Shown one piece after another: positions 22,591 to 33,642 of a stretch of DNA of 64,000 bases. Under the pieces are notes generated by a model that saw only the letters and a list, made by a program, of their open reading frames with translations, made no database searches and had not been told where the DNA came from. Within the stretch, counting starts at the first letter, position 1. Each line of letters starts with the position of its first letter. Both the position numbers and the translations under genes were made by a program. This DNA comes from Opisthorchis felineus. Taxonomy: Eukaryota; Platyhelminthes; Trematoda; Opisthorchiida; Opisthorchiidae. Location: assembly GCA_004794785.1 (NCBI GenBank), contig SJOL01006415.1, forward strand, positions 2,713 through 66,712. Reading direction: 5' to 3'.

Positions 22591-22900
22591 CTAATGAAGC
22601 CCCCTTTGCAGCACTTTTGGAACAGCGGAAATCACTGAACAGTCGCTCGTCCACCAACCAACCATCCCCACGGCCAAGTAGACCACGTTGGCATCAGTTA
22701 CCGGCTGCGAGTGTCGGTCCATATCTGCCACTCTTTCAGGAATACCTTCGTTATGGATAGAGTATCGATCCTGATTGAGCGCGAGAACAAGAATGAATAG
22801 CGTAGAATAAATAACGCTTTACTTGTCTAAGAATAGACGTACATAAGCTGAAAGTGAAGCGAAAGCATGGTTAATACGAAACGGCAATGTGAGCACAAAG
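22591..22900. other. Unassigned retroelement-cluster sequence
   Basis: A 74-codon frame (22536-22760) is Pro/Ser/Arg-rich without a known motif. It lies between two element ends. Confidence 0.4.
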
Positions 22901-22904
22901 TATA

Positions 22905-24470
22905 GTCATGACAACCTTCGTGCACTCCGGACGTGTAATTGTTCGCTGGTGCTTTTCATTGGACTTTTCAAGTTTATGCGAAGCGCACACACTGCTTAGC
23001 CGTTCGGAAGCTCTTGGACCCAGGAGTGAAAGAGACCTATCAGAATCCGTCCCTCAAACACCTGCCGGTTTGTCCTGTGTCGGATATTAACGACTACGGG
23101 AAACAGATATCCGAAGCACTACTCAGTGCCGGAACTTCTCTGCGGCGCAACCCAGCCAACCTCATCCAAACATTAGATCTCTGATAACACCGTGGCTTTG
23201 ACGGAGGTCCAACTATAGATTCTTCCTGGTTGCAACCACAACTTAACTCGACGGGTCACCCGATGCCAGGAGAAACTGAGCTTCCGTGCAGACTGAGAAG
23301 CTGGTGGGTCCAAAAGCCCGAGGAAATGCCAAAAGTGCTCGGAACGTCTGCGGGTTGTTCCATTTAATTCGTTCGACTGGTTCTGAAGCTTGTTGTTGGC
23401 GAAATCATTATTGACCAAAGTGGCTCTCTGATATCCAGCAAAGGAGAACTTTTGGACCGTTGGGCCCAATACTTCGGACAATAATTCACTTGGCCACCGG
23501 AGGCGAGATGGCCCATTGGTTAGAGCGCGAACTTACCGACCGGAAGGTCCGTGGTTCGAACCCGACCTCTGCCTCTCAAGTTTCCCTGTCTAGGCTTGGG
23601 CAACCTGGCAGTATCCCAGCTCTCCTGCTTCCTTCTGGTGGCATGGCAGTTATGCACCGAAAGGATACTACAGCTGAATGATTCTGGCCACCTGCTACCT
23701 CCATTCCGGATTACCGGCCTCCAACAGAAAGCTGGACTGTGAATATGGTGCCCCCTTCAGGCTCATAAATGTCCGAGTGTATATTTCTACTCAAGCGTCA
23801 TCGTGCCCCTAGTCCTGATGACCTCCCACCTGCTCTGTTCAAGGGCAGCATTGAATTCATCAGCCAGTATCTGTCTAGTCTATTTGTGTCTACCTGGGAG
23901 ACAGAAACCGTCTCGGACAACTGGAGCGAGTTGATAATAGCGCCCATCTTCAAGGTGCTCGCGTAAATCTGGTCACCACGGGGGTGTCAGTTTCATGCCA
24001 ATTGTAACGAGGCTTCTGGCACCACCTATTCTTCGTTGTCTCACAGCGGCACGCGAAACCTTGACCCGTGAGCATCAAGCGGGATATCGACCGGATAGAG
24101 GCTGCATTGACCACATCATCCCACTCCGTCAGGTTTAGAGCAACGCCATATGTACGGACGGTCCACAATCTTGGTGTTCCTTGACTTCAAGGGTGCATTC
24201 AATTCTGTCGGTTGGTCGGTGCTGTTAACCACACTTACGCAACAGGCGATTCCCCAGAAGTTTGTGAACATAGTCCGGTCCCTGTATTCACATACTTTGG
24301 AGTGTGATAATGTGTGAGGAGCTCTCTAAAAACTTCCCTACAAAAAGTGATGTCCGACAAGGATGCTCCCTCTTTCCGTTCTTATTCTACTTTACCATGG
24401 ATGGAATAATGGAGCGGACGCCGCAAGGTTTTCAAAAGTGAGCTATTCTAGAGTACGCAGACCCAAGCAA
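22905..24470 (+). mobile_element. Family A element, 5'-truncated and decayed, with SINE inside
   Basis: Reads a pre-RT segment (LAVRKLLDPGVKETYQN, then ISEALLSAGTSL at about 22990-23140), then LDRWAQYFGQ (23450), a SINE insertion at 23499-23684, then the RT start (LKRHRAPSPDDLPPALFKG, then NWSELIIAPIFK) with stops and frameshifts after 23965. It corresponds to the A copy at 50218-52110. Confidence 0.65.
23499..23684 (+). mobile_element. SINE-1, full length
   Basis: Head GAGATGGCCCATTGGTTAGAG, B box GGTTCGAACCC, 3' end CTACAGCTGAATGATTC. Candidate TSD TGGCCACC at 23491-23498 and 23685-23692. Interrupts a family A element. Confidence 0.88.
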
Positions 24471-24574
24471 TGAGCATCGTGAATGTAAGCTATCGCTTTC
24501 ACTGCATGGCTCCCTCCCTCGTCATACTGGATAAACAGAACCACTTGAAGTCAATGAGCTGGTTACGCTGTCAC

Positions 24575-24901
24575 CTCGAATGCATTCCCCGACCTAAAGC
24601 TGTCACCTTGTAGTGGTGGTTGGGCTTCTGTGCTGCAATGATCCTGCGGGCTATGCTGACTGGAACTCAGTCCCCAGAGGTTCAACCATACCAAGAAGAC
24701 CAATGTGGAGCGAGTCCCCGTACCGCCAGTAATCGTATTACGAGGTGGTCTGGAGGTAAACTCATACTTTTCTCTACGATGGGAGTGTAGGACAGCAAGG
24801 CGTTTCCCCCAGGCGACCAGTCCATGTCCATATTTATGGAAGCTGCAATGCTGCCTTCCCCCGAGGAAGGACGGATTAGAAAAGGTCGGCCCTAAAAACC
24901 G
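24575..24901 (+). mobile_element. Family B leader fragment
   Basis: Begins GACCTAAAGC(T/C)G(T/C)CACCTTG, continues TGGTTGGGCTTCTGTGCTGC, and reaches GAAAAGGTCGGCCCTAAAA, where the gypsy LTR starts. The same order occurs at 48895-49215 (+) and 22405-22080 (-). Confidence 0.75.
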
Positions 24902-25162
24902 TGTTGGGGATATTAATATCCCCAAAAACTCTGCATCTTTATGTGTGCTAACGAACTTCCGACATTGCTTCAAGGTCAAACTAAGCATATATATATTCAG
25001 TGTCACTTTTCCATACATTGCCTGTTGTTCGGAGCATTACAGTTGTGTCCAAGGTTTTCGTCTTCTTACTATTCGCCGTACTAGGAGTCGGGATCAAGCA
25101 ACATAGCTGTTGCTTGATCCGCGCATATTATTATTTGCTCGCTGCGTGATCGAAACCTAACA
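24902..25162 (+). repeat. 5' LTR of the gypsy element
   Basis: Begins TGTTGGGGATA and ends CCTAACA. Contains a perfect 22-bp palindrome at 24904-24925 and a 13-bp perfect stem with a TAGC loop at 25091-25120. No second LTR copy is seen in the window, so the boundaries are inferred from TG/CA ends and the following primer site. Confidence 0.6.
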
Positions 25163-25178
25163 TATTTGGCGACGCAAG

Positions 25179-26120
25179 ATGGAGGCAGAGCAACTCAAAG
25201 CAATGTTTGAGCAACAACTGCAACTCATAAAAGTACTTATGGAGTGACTTTCAACTACATCATTGGCTCCACCGGCTGCGTCGAGTGTCCCACAGTCGGT
25301 TGACGGAATCGCTGGCAGTATCAACGAGTTTTGCTATGAACCCTCGGCTGGCATAACCTTCGATGCTTGGTTTCGTCGCTATGAAGACCTGTTCAGGGTC
25401 GACTTTGTAATTCAAGATGATAGTTGGAAGGTTCGCCTCCTGCTCCGCAAACTTGGATCCGCAGAGCATGATAAGTACGCTAACTATATTCTGCCAAAGA
25501 ACCCACGGGATTTCACTTTTGATGAAACGGTCCACACGCTTTCGCAAACGTCAATTTTCAACATCCGTTATCGATGCCTGAAGCTGATGAAAAGTGACGC
25601 AGGCGACTTTCTCACATATTTTGGCATCGTGAACCGGGAATGCGAACGGTTCAAACTCGGATCGTTAACAGAAGATCAGTTCAAGTCGCTGATTTTCATA
25701 TGCGGTCTACAATCCCCGAAGGATGCAGAAATCCGTACCCGACTCCTCAGCCGCATCGAGCAGGACCCTCAATGACGCTGTAGGCCATCGCCTCGGAACG
25801 TCAACGATTGCTTATCCTGAAGCATGATACCGCGATGGTCCAACTTGGGGGTCATGGCGATTCCGAAGTTCATGCAATCCATCAGGCTACGCAATAGCCT
25901 GGCCCTGTCAATTCCGGCCCGACCAAATCGACCTCACAGTATTCTGGTCCGAAGCAAAACAAAGGCCCAAATAAGACACCACCTTCACAATGTTGGCACT
26001 GTGGAGCCTGGCACTTCGTCAGGTTCTGTCCCTACAAGCAGCATCGGTTCAGCCAATGTAAGTCCTTGGGACACAAAGATGTGTATTCTCAGTCACGGAT
26101 GCATACGGCCTCTGGTGCTT
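25179..26120 (+). pseudogene. Gypsy gag
   Basis: ATG at 25179 with an in-frame TGA at 25244. The main open part (25263-25775) holds a retroviral-type Gag segment (FDAWFRRYEDLFRVDF, LLLRKLGSAEHDKYANYILP). A zinc-knuckle-like motif starts at 25991: C-x2-C-x3-H-x4-C (CWHCGAWHFVRFC) followed by a histidine/cysteine-containing segment. This differs from the standard C-x2-C-x4-H-x4-C and is compatible with the unusual Gag knuckle described for CsRn1-type elements. Gag coats the element RNA. Confidence 0.7.
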
Positions 26121-26169
26121 CAAAGTCGTCATCACGCGTCCGTTCCAAACCGAAATCGAACCCTGTTGG

Positions 26170-27810
26170 TTCCTCTCTCAGTTTGCTGACTACTTTCCAG
26201 ATCAACACCCCAGGTCACCGGAAGTATCTCACAGTCACCGTCAATGGTTATCCAGTCCGTCTGCAGTTGGACACAGCGTCGGACATTACCATCATTTCGG
26301 AGAAGCGCACGCTCGGGCAACCTCCGATCAGACAAGCCGCTCGAACTGTTGCCAGTGGCTGCGGTGGAGAGCTAAAACTTTCCGGTGGGCTCCAATGCTA
26401 TGTATCTTTTCGGGGAACTACATTCGTGGGTCATGTTACGTAACGGCAGCTGAGCTGAACTTATTGGGTCTTGATTGGTTCGATCGCTTGGGGTTAGCCG
26501 ACACCCCAACCAGTGTCATTTGCAATACAGTTCAGTCTCTCACGGCGCATCCAGATCATGAATCCGACTTTATCAAGCGATTTCCAGTTGTTTTCCAATC
26601 CGGTCTCGGTCAGTGCACTGCGAATCAAGCAGTCCTCCACCTCCTGCCAGGTGCTACGCCAGTCTTCCGTCCAAAGAGACCAGTCCCGTACGCTTCCCTC
26701 CTACTGGTAGATACCGAACTTCAACGGCTGGAACAACAAGGCGTTCTGTCCCCTGTATCCTACCCCGCCTAGGCGGCGCTGTTCGTCGTGCTGGATAAAC
26801 CTAACGGTGACATCCGATTTCTCAATCGACCTAAATGCAGCTCTTCAGCAGCACTACTATCCACTGCCAGTGCCCGATGATCTATTCACTGTTCTGAACG
26901 GTGGTAAGTTCTTCGCGACAATCGACCTTGCTGAAGCGTATCTTCAAGTTGAAGTCGCACCAGAATCACGCCCACTGTTGAGAATCAATACACACCGCGG
27001 GCTGTATCAATAGACCCGTCTCCCGTTTGGCGTCAAAACCGCCCCAGCAATTTTCCAGCAGTTGATGGACACCATCCTTTCTGGCATTCCAGGTGTGGTC
27101 GCATACCTGGACGACGTGCTGATCGTTGCTGTTTCACCCGAAGAGCTTCTTGCTTGGATGAATGCCGTCTTGCTGCGCATTCAGGACAATGGCCTCCGCC
27201 TCCGTCCTGAGAAGTGTCAATTCTCCTTGACAACGGTTTCATCTTCGACGCTTCTGGTCGTCATCCTGACCCGGAGAACGTTCGAGCTATACAGCAGATG
27301 CCACCTCCTAAGGATGTTCCATCATAGCGTTCCTTTTTGGGGTTAATCAGCTATTATTAGGCATTCTTGCTTTCGCTACACGACATTCGACCTCCACTAC
27401 ATCAATTGCTTGGAAAGGACGTCCCCTGGCGTTGGTCAGAAGAATGCGAGGAAGCATTCTGCAGGCTAAAGGCGTTGCTCAGTTCCGATCTGCTACTGAC
27501 CCACTACGATCCGAAGCTACCGATCGTCGTGGCAGCCGATGCCTCCACTTTTGAAGTCGTTGCCGTCATTCTGCATGTCTTCCCAGACGGATCGGAGAAG
27601 GCCATCATTCACGCGTCGAAATCACTAACGTCAACAGAACAGCGATATGGACAGATAGAGAAAGAAGCGTTGGCCTTAGTGTTGTACGGTCGCCGTTTCA
27701 CCCTACTTACCGATCATATACCCTTACTACCTATTTTCGGTTCAAAGAAAGGTGGGTGTTTATTATGCTGGGCTACGACTTTGATATTCAGTATCGTCGC
27801 ACCACAGACA
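26170..27810 (+). pseudogene. Gypsy pol (protease, RT, RNase H)
   Basis: Protease motif LDTASD at 26267-26284. RT begins near 26590 with the R-P-K-R-P-V-P block, continues with FFATIDLAEAYLQVEV, RLPFGVKTAPAIFQQ and catalytic YLDD at 27104-27115, then RNase H with WSEECEEAFCRLKALL, VVAADAS and STEQRYGQIEKEALALV, ending at about 27808. Stops at 26770 and 27013 and several frame changes interrupt it. Integrase is absent. Confidence 0.82.
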
Positions 27811-28289
27811 AGGTGTTCCCCCAGGTGATCAGCATGTCCATATTCATGGAAGCAGCGATGGTGGCTTCCCCCGAGGAAGGACGGGTTAGAAAAGGTCGGC
27901 CCTAAAACCCGCACATTCGGGTTAGGCCAACCCCCTGCAGCCACGCAGGTCAGACAATTGAGTCAGAGGCTAGGGGCAGGGTCCTCGAGCAAAACCCTTT
28001 ATCCTCCCACTGCCTTGTGCGTCAGGCTTTTGAGTCAAAGGCTCAAGGTTGGGTACCTCAACCAAACCCCCTTCGGCTTGGGCAACTGGGAAGTATCATT
28101 TGCCCTTGCAGCTGTTCGCTGCAAGGGCCGGCCTTCTCCCACACTCCCTCCCCACCCATCATATAATGCAGTGCGATCAACCCATCTGCCACCCCCTAGC
28201 CAATATTCCGTGTCTAAACCTTCGCCCAGAAAAATAAGCAAATTAATCACTTACTAACCTGAAAAGATCTGGTCCACGTTGCAGCCTTA

Positions 28290-28860
28290 AATGTCCATAC
28301 TCTACGTCAAACTGGGCAACAGGCGTCCCTTGCTGAAACCTTGCTTGCCCTATCTGTTGACGTATGTTGTGTCTTCGAAACACGCATACAAGATCCCACT
28401 TAGGTCGTGCATCTCAAGCCCCTCAGGACGAGGTAAGATGTCCCACATTTCGCTCTTCAGATATCCGGTGATCCTGATGCAGTGGCTCGTGGTATCTACG
28501 GTGTGGGATTTGCACTCAGCCCCAAGGCTGAAAGCGCCTTCCTGGAGATCACAGGAAACAGTAGTCTTTGCGGTGTGCAATTTGTCTGGCTCATTTAAGA
28601 ACAATGTAGGTCGATGCGGTAAACGGTGTTTATTTGTCGTATCGGAGTACGCTCCAACAGATTGCATTTCTGAGACTGAGAAGGGCGAGTTTTATCAAGA
28701 TCTATCACGACCGCTTCGGTCAGCAAGAAGGACGGATATAGTAACCCCGGCGGGTGATATGAATGCCCAAGTTGGACTACTAAGTCCTGGAAAAAGCACA
28801 GTTAGGTGGTAGATTTGGAGTCGATGCTAAACGCACGGATAACGGGGAGCGACTTCTTTA
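28290..28860 (+). pseudogene. Family B APE-type endonuclease
   Basis: Frames give VFETRIQDP (catalytic Glu in an S-E-T-R-like motif, 28371-28397), GIYGVGFALSPKAESAFLEI, VVSEYAPTD and AGDMNAQVG (28750-28776), the order of AP-endonuclease-like domains of LINEs, which nick target DNA. At least two frame changes; degraded. Confidence 0.75.
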
Positions 28861-29025
28861 GTAATGTGTAGGTCATCGTCTGTTCTTGGCCAGTACGAAC
28901 TTCCAAAACAAACGCTCACCTCGGGTTACTTGGAGGCCACCAACCGCAAGACAGTCATAGACTCAATTGGACCATGAGGCTATCAGTTACCGATGAAGAG
29001 TCTCAATTAAGGACTGTCGTTCCTT

Positions 29026-30890
29026 ATGAGTACGCAACTTGACTCTGATCATTCCATCGTGCGGGCCCGGTTATCACTTCGCTTTCCGTCAGCATTACGT
29101 GTGCCAAAGGAGAGCAGGCCCGTTTATAAATTCCGACAAGTTTCGGTAGCTGAAGAGTATCGAGCTGATCTGGCTAGAAAGCTACTGGAACCGCACAGTC
29201 ATGTGGACGACGAAGACTGCTTGGAGGATGAATGGAGGCGAGTCAAAGAAGCAATGCTCTCAGCTTTCAGAACTGTTTGTCCAGCCAATCTGACTCAACT
29301 CAATGAACACTGGATATCTTCGAGATCCGCAGATCTTATTGCAGTCAGGAGGGTCATACCAGCGACTATGATGGCGCACACAGATCCCTCACACACCGGA
29401 TAATCAGGGGCTTGAATAATGACAGGGAACACCAGTGGATTTCGGAGGCACAGGAGATGGAGAAGGCTTTTGCTGCAGGCAACAGCCACACCCTGTTTCA
29501 ACTGATTCGACCAACCGATCGAAAGGAGGCAGGTGTCAGTGAAACAATATGCCAAAAAGATGGAACGGTAATTCACTCCTTCAATCGTCTTCTTGAGCGG
29601 TGGGCTGAGCACTTCAAAGAACAGTTCAGCTAGTCTCCTTCAACCTAGCTGCTTGAGGAACCCAGGGGCTCTGAATGGAACATCAACACTAACCCGCCAT
29701 CGGCAACCGAAATCCAATGTGAGATATCGATCCTGAATGCGACAAGGCACCTGGCCCGGATGGTCTGCATCCCGCACTCTTTATAGGAGGTGGCGAGATC
29801 CTGGTGAACAGTCCGACAACCATATTTCGGATTTGCAACGAAAACAGAATACCAACTGAATGGAGCTCCTTGACCGTCATCCCAACCTTCAGAAAGGGAG
29901 CAAGAACGTCAAGTGAAAACCATCGTGGTGTCAGCCTGGTATCCATCGCATCTGATGTGCTCTTTGACATTATTTTGCGCAGGTTAATGGATTATCGGTA
30001 GAGGCAGATTCGTGACAATCAAGCTGGGTTTCGCCCTGGTCCAGAATGCATCGACCATATCCTTACCCTGGGACAAATTCTTGAGCAGCGCCACTCCTTC
30101 AAACGTCCCACGTTGGTCGTCAGCAACTTTGGCAGTGTCTGGCGATCAAAGGTGTCCCTTCCAAACTTCTATCCCTTATGAGGGGACTGTATGCGAACTC
30201 CTGTGGACGCGTACAAGTATACGGGAAGCTTTCGCCTGAGTTCACCACGTCCAGTGGTGTTAGACAAGGCTGTCCTCTCTCACCTTTCCTCTTCAACTTT
30301 GTTATTGACGTACTGCTTGAAATTTCTCTGCATGCCTCCGAAGCCTCGGGAGTTGGAATGCTCTCGGGACGTTCGCCCATATATATTGAGTATGCGGACG
30401 ATATTGCTCTCCTTGGCTCAGCTTCTTCCCAAATGCAAACGATTTTAAATAACCTAAATAACTCTGCCGCACGGCTTGGCATGCGCTTCACACCTGCAAA
30501 GTGTAAGGTGCTGCTACAAGACTGGGTGGGATCAAACCTAAACCTCATTCTTCGAGGCGAGCCAATCGACGTGTTCGGTAAATTTGTTTACTTGGACCGT
30601 TGTATAAGTTCCAGTGGACTGGCTGGAGATGAAATTACTTCTTGAATTAGGAAGGCAAGGGCAGCTTTTGCCAACCTCCGACACCTATGGCGCCGACGTG
30701 ACGTCAGTTTGTCTGTCAAGGGCAGAGTTTACACTGCGGCAATGCGATCCATACTGCTTTGTGGATCAGAAACGTAGCCTCTACGTGCAGAGGACATGCG
30801 GAAGATGTCAGTGTTTGACCATCGGTGTCGTCGAAGCATTGGTCGGGTCTGGTGGGAACATCCGACTAGTAATGCTGAGCTACGCCAGAT
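29026..30890 (+). pseudogene. Family B linker and reverse transcriptase
   Basis: Linker: QLDSDHSIVRARLSLRFPSA (29038) and EWRRVKEAMLSAFRTVCP. RT: GPDGLHPALF-like segment near 29757, ENHRGVSLVSIASDVLFDII, GVRQGCPLSPFLFNFVIDVL (30262) and intact YADD at 30391-30402, followed by LGMRFTPAKCKVLLQDWVGS and FVYLDRCISSSGL. Stops and frameshifts occur between motifs, so it is inactive, although the catalytic motif itself is preserved. Confidence 0.8.
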
Positions 30891-30892
30891 GG

Positions 30893-31076
30893 ACGGGCGA
30901 GATGGCTCGGTGATTAGAGCGCGAATTTAATGACCTGAAAGTCCGTGATTCGAACCCGACCTCTGCCTATCGACTTCCCCTGTCTAGGCTTGGGCAACCT
31001 GGCAGTATCTCAGCCCTCGTGCTTCCTTCGGGTGGCATGGCAGCTAGGCACCGGAAGGGTGTCTACAGCTGAACGA
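30893..31076 (+). mobile_element. SINE-1, full length
   Basis: Head GAGATGGCTCGGTGATTAGAG, B box GATTCGAACCC, body and 3' end CTACAGCTGAACGAACG-like. Near-perfect 11-bp TSD ACGC(C/T)AGATGG at 30882-30892 and 31077-31087. Interrupts the C-terminal coding part of the family B copy. Confidence 0.9.
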
Positions 31077-31590
31077 ACGCTAGATGGTCTTAAGAATAAG
31101 GAACTCCCCCGCGATAGGTGAATTACTCACGCTTCATAGGTTACGCCTGTTAGGACATGTGCTCCGTATGCCAGAAGACCGTCTGCCTCGCAGAGCTCTT
31201 TTCGCCCAGCCCTATGCTGAATTTAAGCGACCGAGAGGTGGACAGTGTATTACCTGGCAATGAAGTATAAAAACAGTAACCAGTAAACTCAGTCGGGTAG
31301 ACAGCTGCCGCCTCCCTGGACAGGGACACCAGGACTCAACTCATCAATGGTTAATGACACTGGCGGAAATGACCCAATCGCGCAGTCAGTGGTGCTCGTA
31401 CATCAAAGCTATCGCATTCAATGCGTAGCTGCGCAATTTCAGAACTAACTGAACATGCCAACGCCTTCAAGGCTGAGCCGTATGTCCCGCACTCGCACTT
31501 TCCGGGGATCGAAACTGTGGCAGCTGGAACCATTGTCCCTATGGTACACGGCTTGAAGCTGATAAATATAATTTGAATTGAATTCGAACG

Positions 31591-33509
31591 CATGGTTCTA
31601 ACTCCCTTATCCTCCTGTGAATATAGTAGCCGTAACCACTGCAATTCGGTAAGCGGGTTTTAGCGTAAAATCCAAGCTGAACTGAGTATGCTGACGTGTA
31701 CAGGCCTGTCAACGTGCTTGAAGATAGAGCGTCCGACTAACCGATCAGCACATTCAATTCCAATTTTCAAAATATTTTCAGTAATTTTAACAAATTTATG
31801 GCGGAATCTAGCCTCGCTAAGCAAGTGCTTTGTGCCAGGGGCGTAGCATCTTGTACCATACTGTATAGTGCACCATTGAGCGATTCTTGGACCGTTGCTG
31901 AACTGACTACAACAATCCTCCCACTTTTGCATTTCAGGTTTCACGTCCCGGCTGTTTGTTTGTTTTTGTGTGGAATATGTTCGAAGTTTTTTCGCAGAAT
32001 TTCTGCGTTATATAGGGCCATCCATGAGAGCTGCAGAGAATTGTTCCTACAGACTAAGGCAAATCGTTGAAAAATCCTTATAATGGTAGTTGTAAACTGA
32101 TGACAGCAATAAAAATGGGATGAATTATTCGTGGAGAGTATCAGTCAACGTGGTGATTTTCATCTTCACTCAAGCCACATATCAAGCACTGGGTTCAGTG
32201 TGTCTTGAGTTGTGCATTAATCTGGGCGTGAGTTCTAAACCGAATTGAGGATGTTTTCTTCATTTCCACTGACGATTCGGAATGAAACTTCTGTGCCAGT
32301 GGAGTTTGCTGTATCAGTGTTGTCTCGCGATGCTGTTCTTCGTCCGATTTGACGGATGTTTTGAGTAGGTGTTCTAAATGTGAACTGAACTTGTGTCCAC
32401 ATACGTGTTCCAACGTGTGGTTTTCTGTTTATAGATGCAGCTTGAAGTGGTCAGAATAGGTAAACTATCGTCCATATATGATCGCAGTACATGACGGTCA
32501 CTTTTTTTTTAGTGCTATCTTTGTTCATCAGTTCAGTAGTATATTTTATTGTACTGTGTAAAGTTGCTTTCGTTTTAGTCACGTAGTACTTTCTGCTCAG
32601 TAACGCAGCTTTAGTTCCCTTGTCCGGAAACAGCTTAACCAGTTATTTGTTGGAAGGTGGTTAGTGTAAATGGACGGATGTTTTATGGTCAATAATCTCT
32701 TCCGGCGCAGTCCTAGCTTAAGAGACTAAGTCATCCACCTTTGATTTACACTAAGATCATATGTTCTCGGAATTAGGTGTCAGTCATAAAACTGTGTCTA
32801 GAATGCAACTAGAGTGATGGGGATGATTTGGCTGTGGAACAATGGGTCGGAGTGGAGTCTTTCTCAGAGGGCTTCGGAACCCCTGCCCAAAATAATAGAC
32901 CGTAGTGTAACGGTCCTTTCGGATGGTCTCCAACCCGCAATACCGTGACAAACGGCGTTTTTTCAAGGGATAACTCTGTTAGGGAAAGGAATCAGAATTT
33001 TCTGTTTTCACTTTTCTTCAGTCCGTACCAGTATTTTCAAAAGCCCACCACTAATGACTTCCTGAAACCATAGGGATGCAGTGAAATAAATGTTGTTTCT
33101 TCCTCTCATACTAAGTGAACTGTGACGCGTTCTTGATAATATTTTAGGGGTACTCTTATTTCTGCCGGTACTGCAGAATTTTTTTAACCGAAGTGTGTCG
33201 CACGTATCGTGCCATTCACCATATGTTTAGTAGTTGTTTAAGGCCGACCCTGTTTCGGGTTTATTATAAACAGCTACGTGTACCCCCTGGCCGGAAAAAT
33301 TGACTGAATTCACTCTCTGTCTAACCGTCGAGATGCACCGCTACGCTTTTGATCGTAAAGACCTATCATGAGTTTGTTGGTGCCTTATCGTGTGTTTTTC
33401 AGATAATTGCGTAGGATTAATTGGGTATCCTTTTAGTCACCTGTTAGATATATCCTTCTGTGGTCATTTCACGGTTTCCTCACCGGTTTCTTCCCTCGAT
33501 TCTCACTAG
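31591..33509. other. Distal SIAH intron 1, no repeat recognised
   Basis: About 1.9 kb with short frames only. A frame at 31660-31944 (-) has no motif. The pyrimidine-rich acceptor TTTCTTCCCTCGATTCTCACTAG ends at 33509. Confidence 0.55.
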
Positions 33510-33642
33510 ACAACATCCGCAATCTGGCTATGGAGAAACTGGCCTCCAGTGTGCTGTTTCCGTGCAAGTTCTCCACCAGTGGATGTCCTGAGACGTTCCA
33601 CTATACTTCGAAGGCAGAACACGAAAGCGTTTGTGAATTCCG
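33510..33642 (+). CDS. siah1: SIAH E3 ubiquitin ligase, exon 2 (zinc finger 1)
   Basis: After the junction Asp the exon reads [18 protein letters not shown] and ends [11 protein letters not shown], the part linking the RING to the first SIAH zinc finger (Cys/His ligands in FPC, SGC, AEH and VC). Acceptor CACTAG at 33504-33509; donor GTGCGT at 33643. Phases match exons 1 and 3. The longer frame 33530-33772 runs on into the intron and is not the real end. Confidence 0.92.

Larger units (their letters stand above)
24902..27810 (+). mobile_element. Ty3/gypsy LTR retrotransposon, CsRn1-like, truncated
   Basis: 5' LTR (24902-25162, TG...CA), a short primer-site-like TTGGCGACG at 25166-25174, gag, protease, RT and RNase H, then an abrupt end after the Y-R-R-T-T-D motif of RNase H at about 27808, where family B leader sequence begins. 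Integrase and 3' LTR are missing. Several stops (25244, 26770, 27013) and frameshifts show a dead copy. CsRn1-like assignment rests on overall order and Gag type from memory. Confidence 0.8.
27810..31590 (+). mobile_element. Family B non-LTR element, longest copy
   Basis: Order: leader (27810-28270), endonuclease (28290-28860), linker (28990-29640), RT (29690-30890), SINE insertion (30893-31076), RT C-terminal tail (31080-31260: LLGHVLRMPEDRLPRR-type) and 3' untranslated part ending GCTGATAAATATAATTTG at about 31576. RTE-like by its short single reading frame of APE endonuclease plus RT and a repetitive AT-rich 3' end. Confidence 0.8.
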
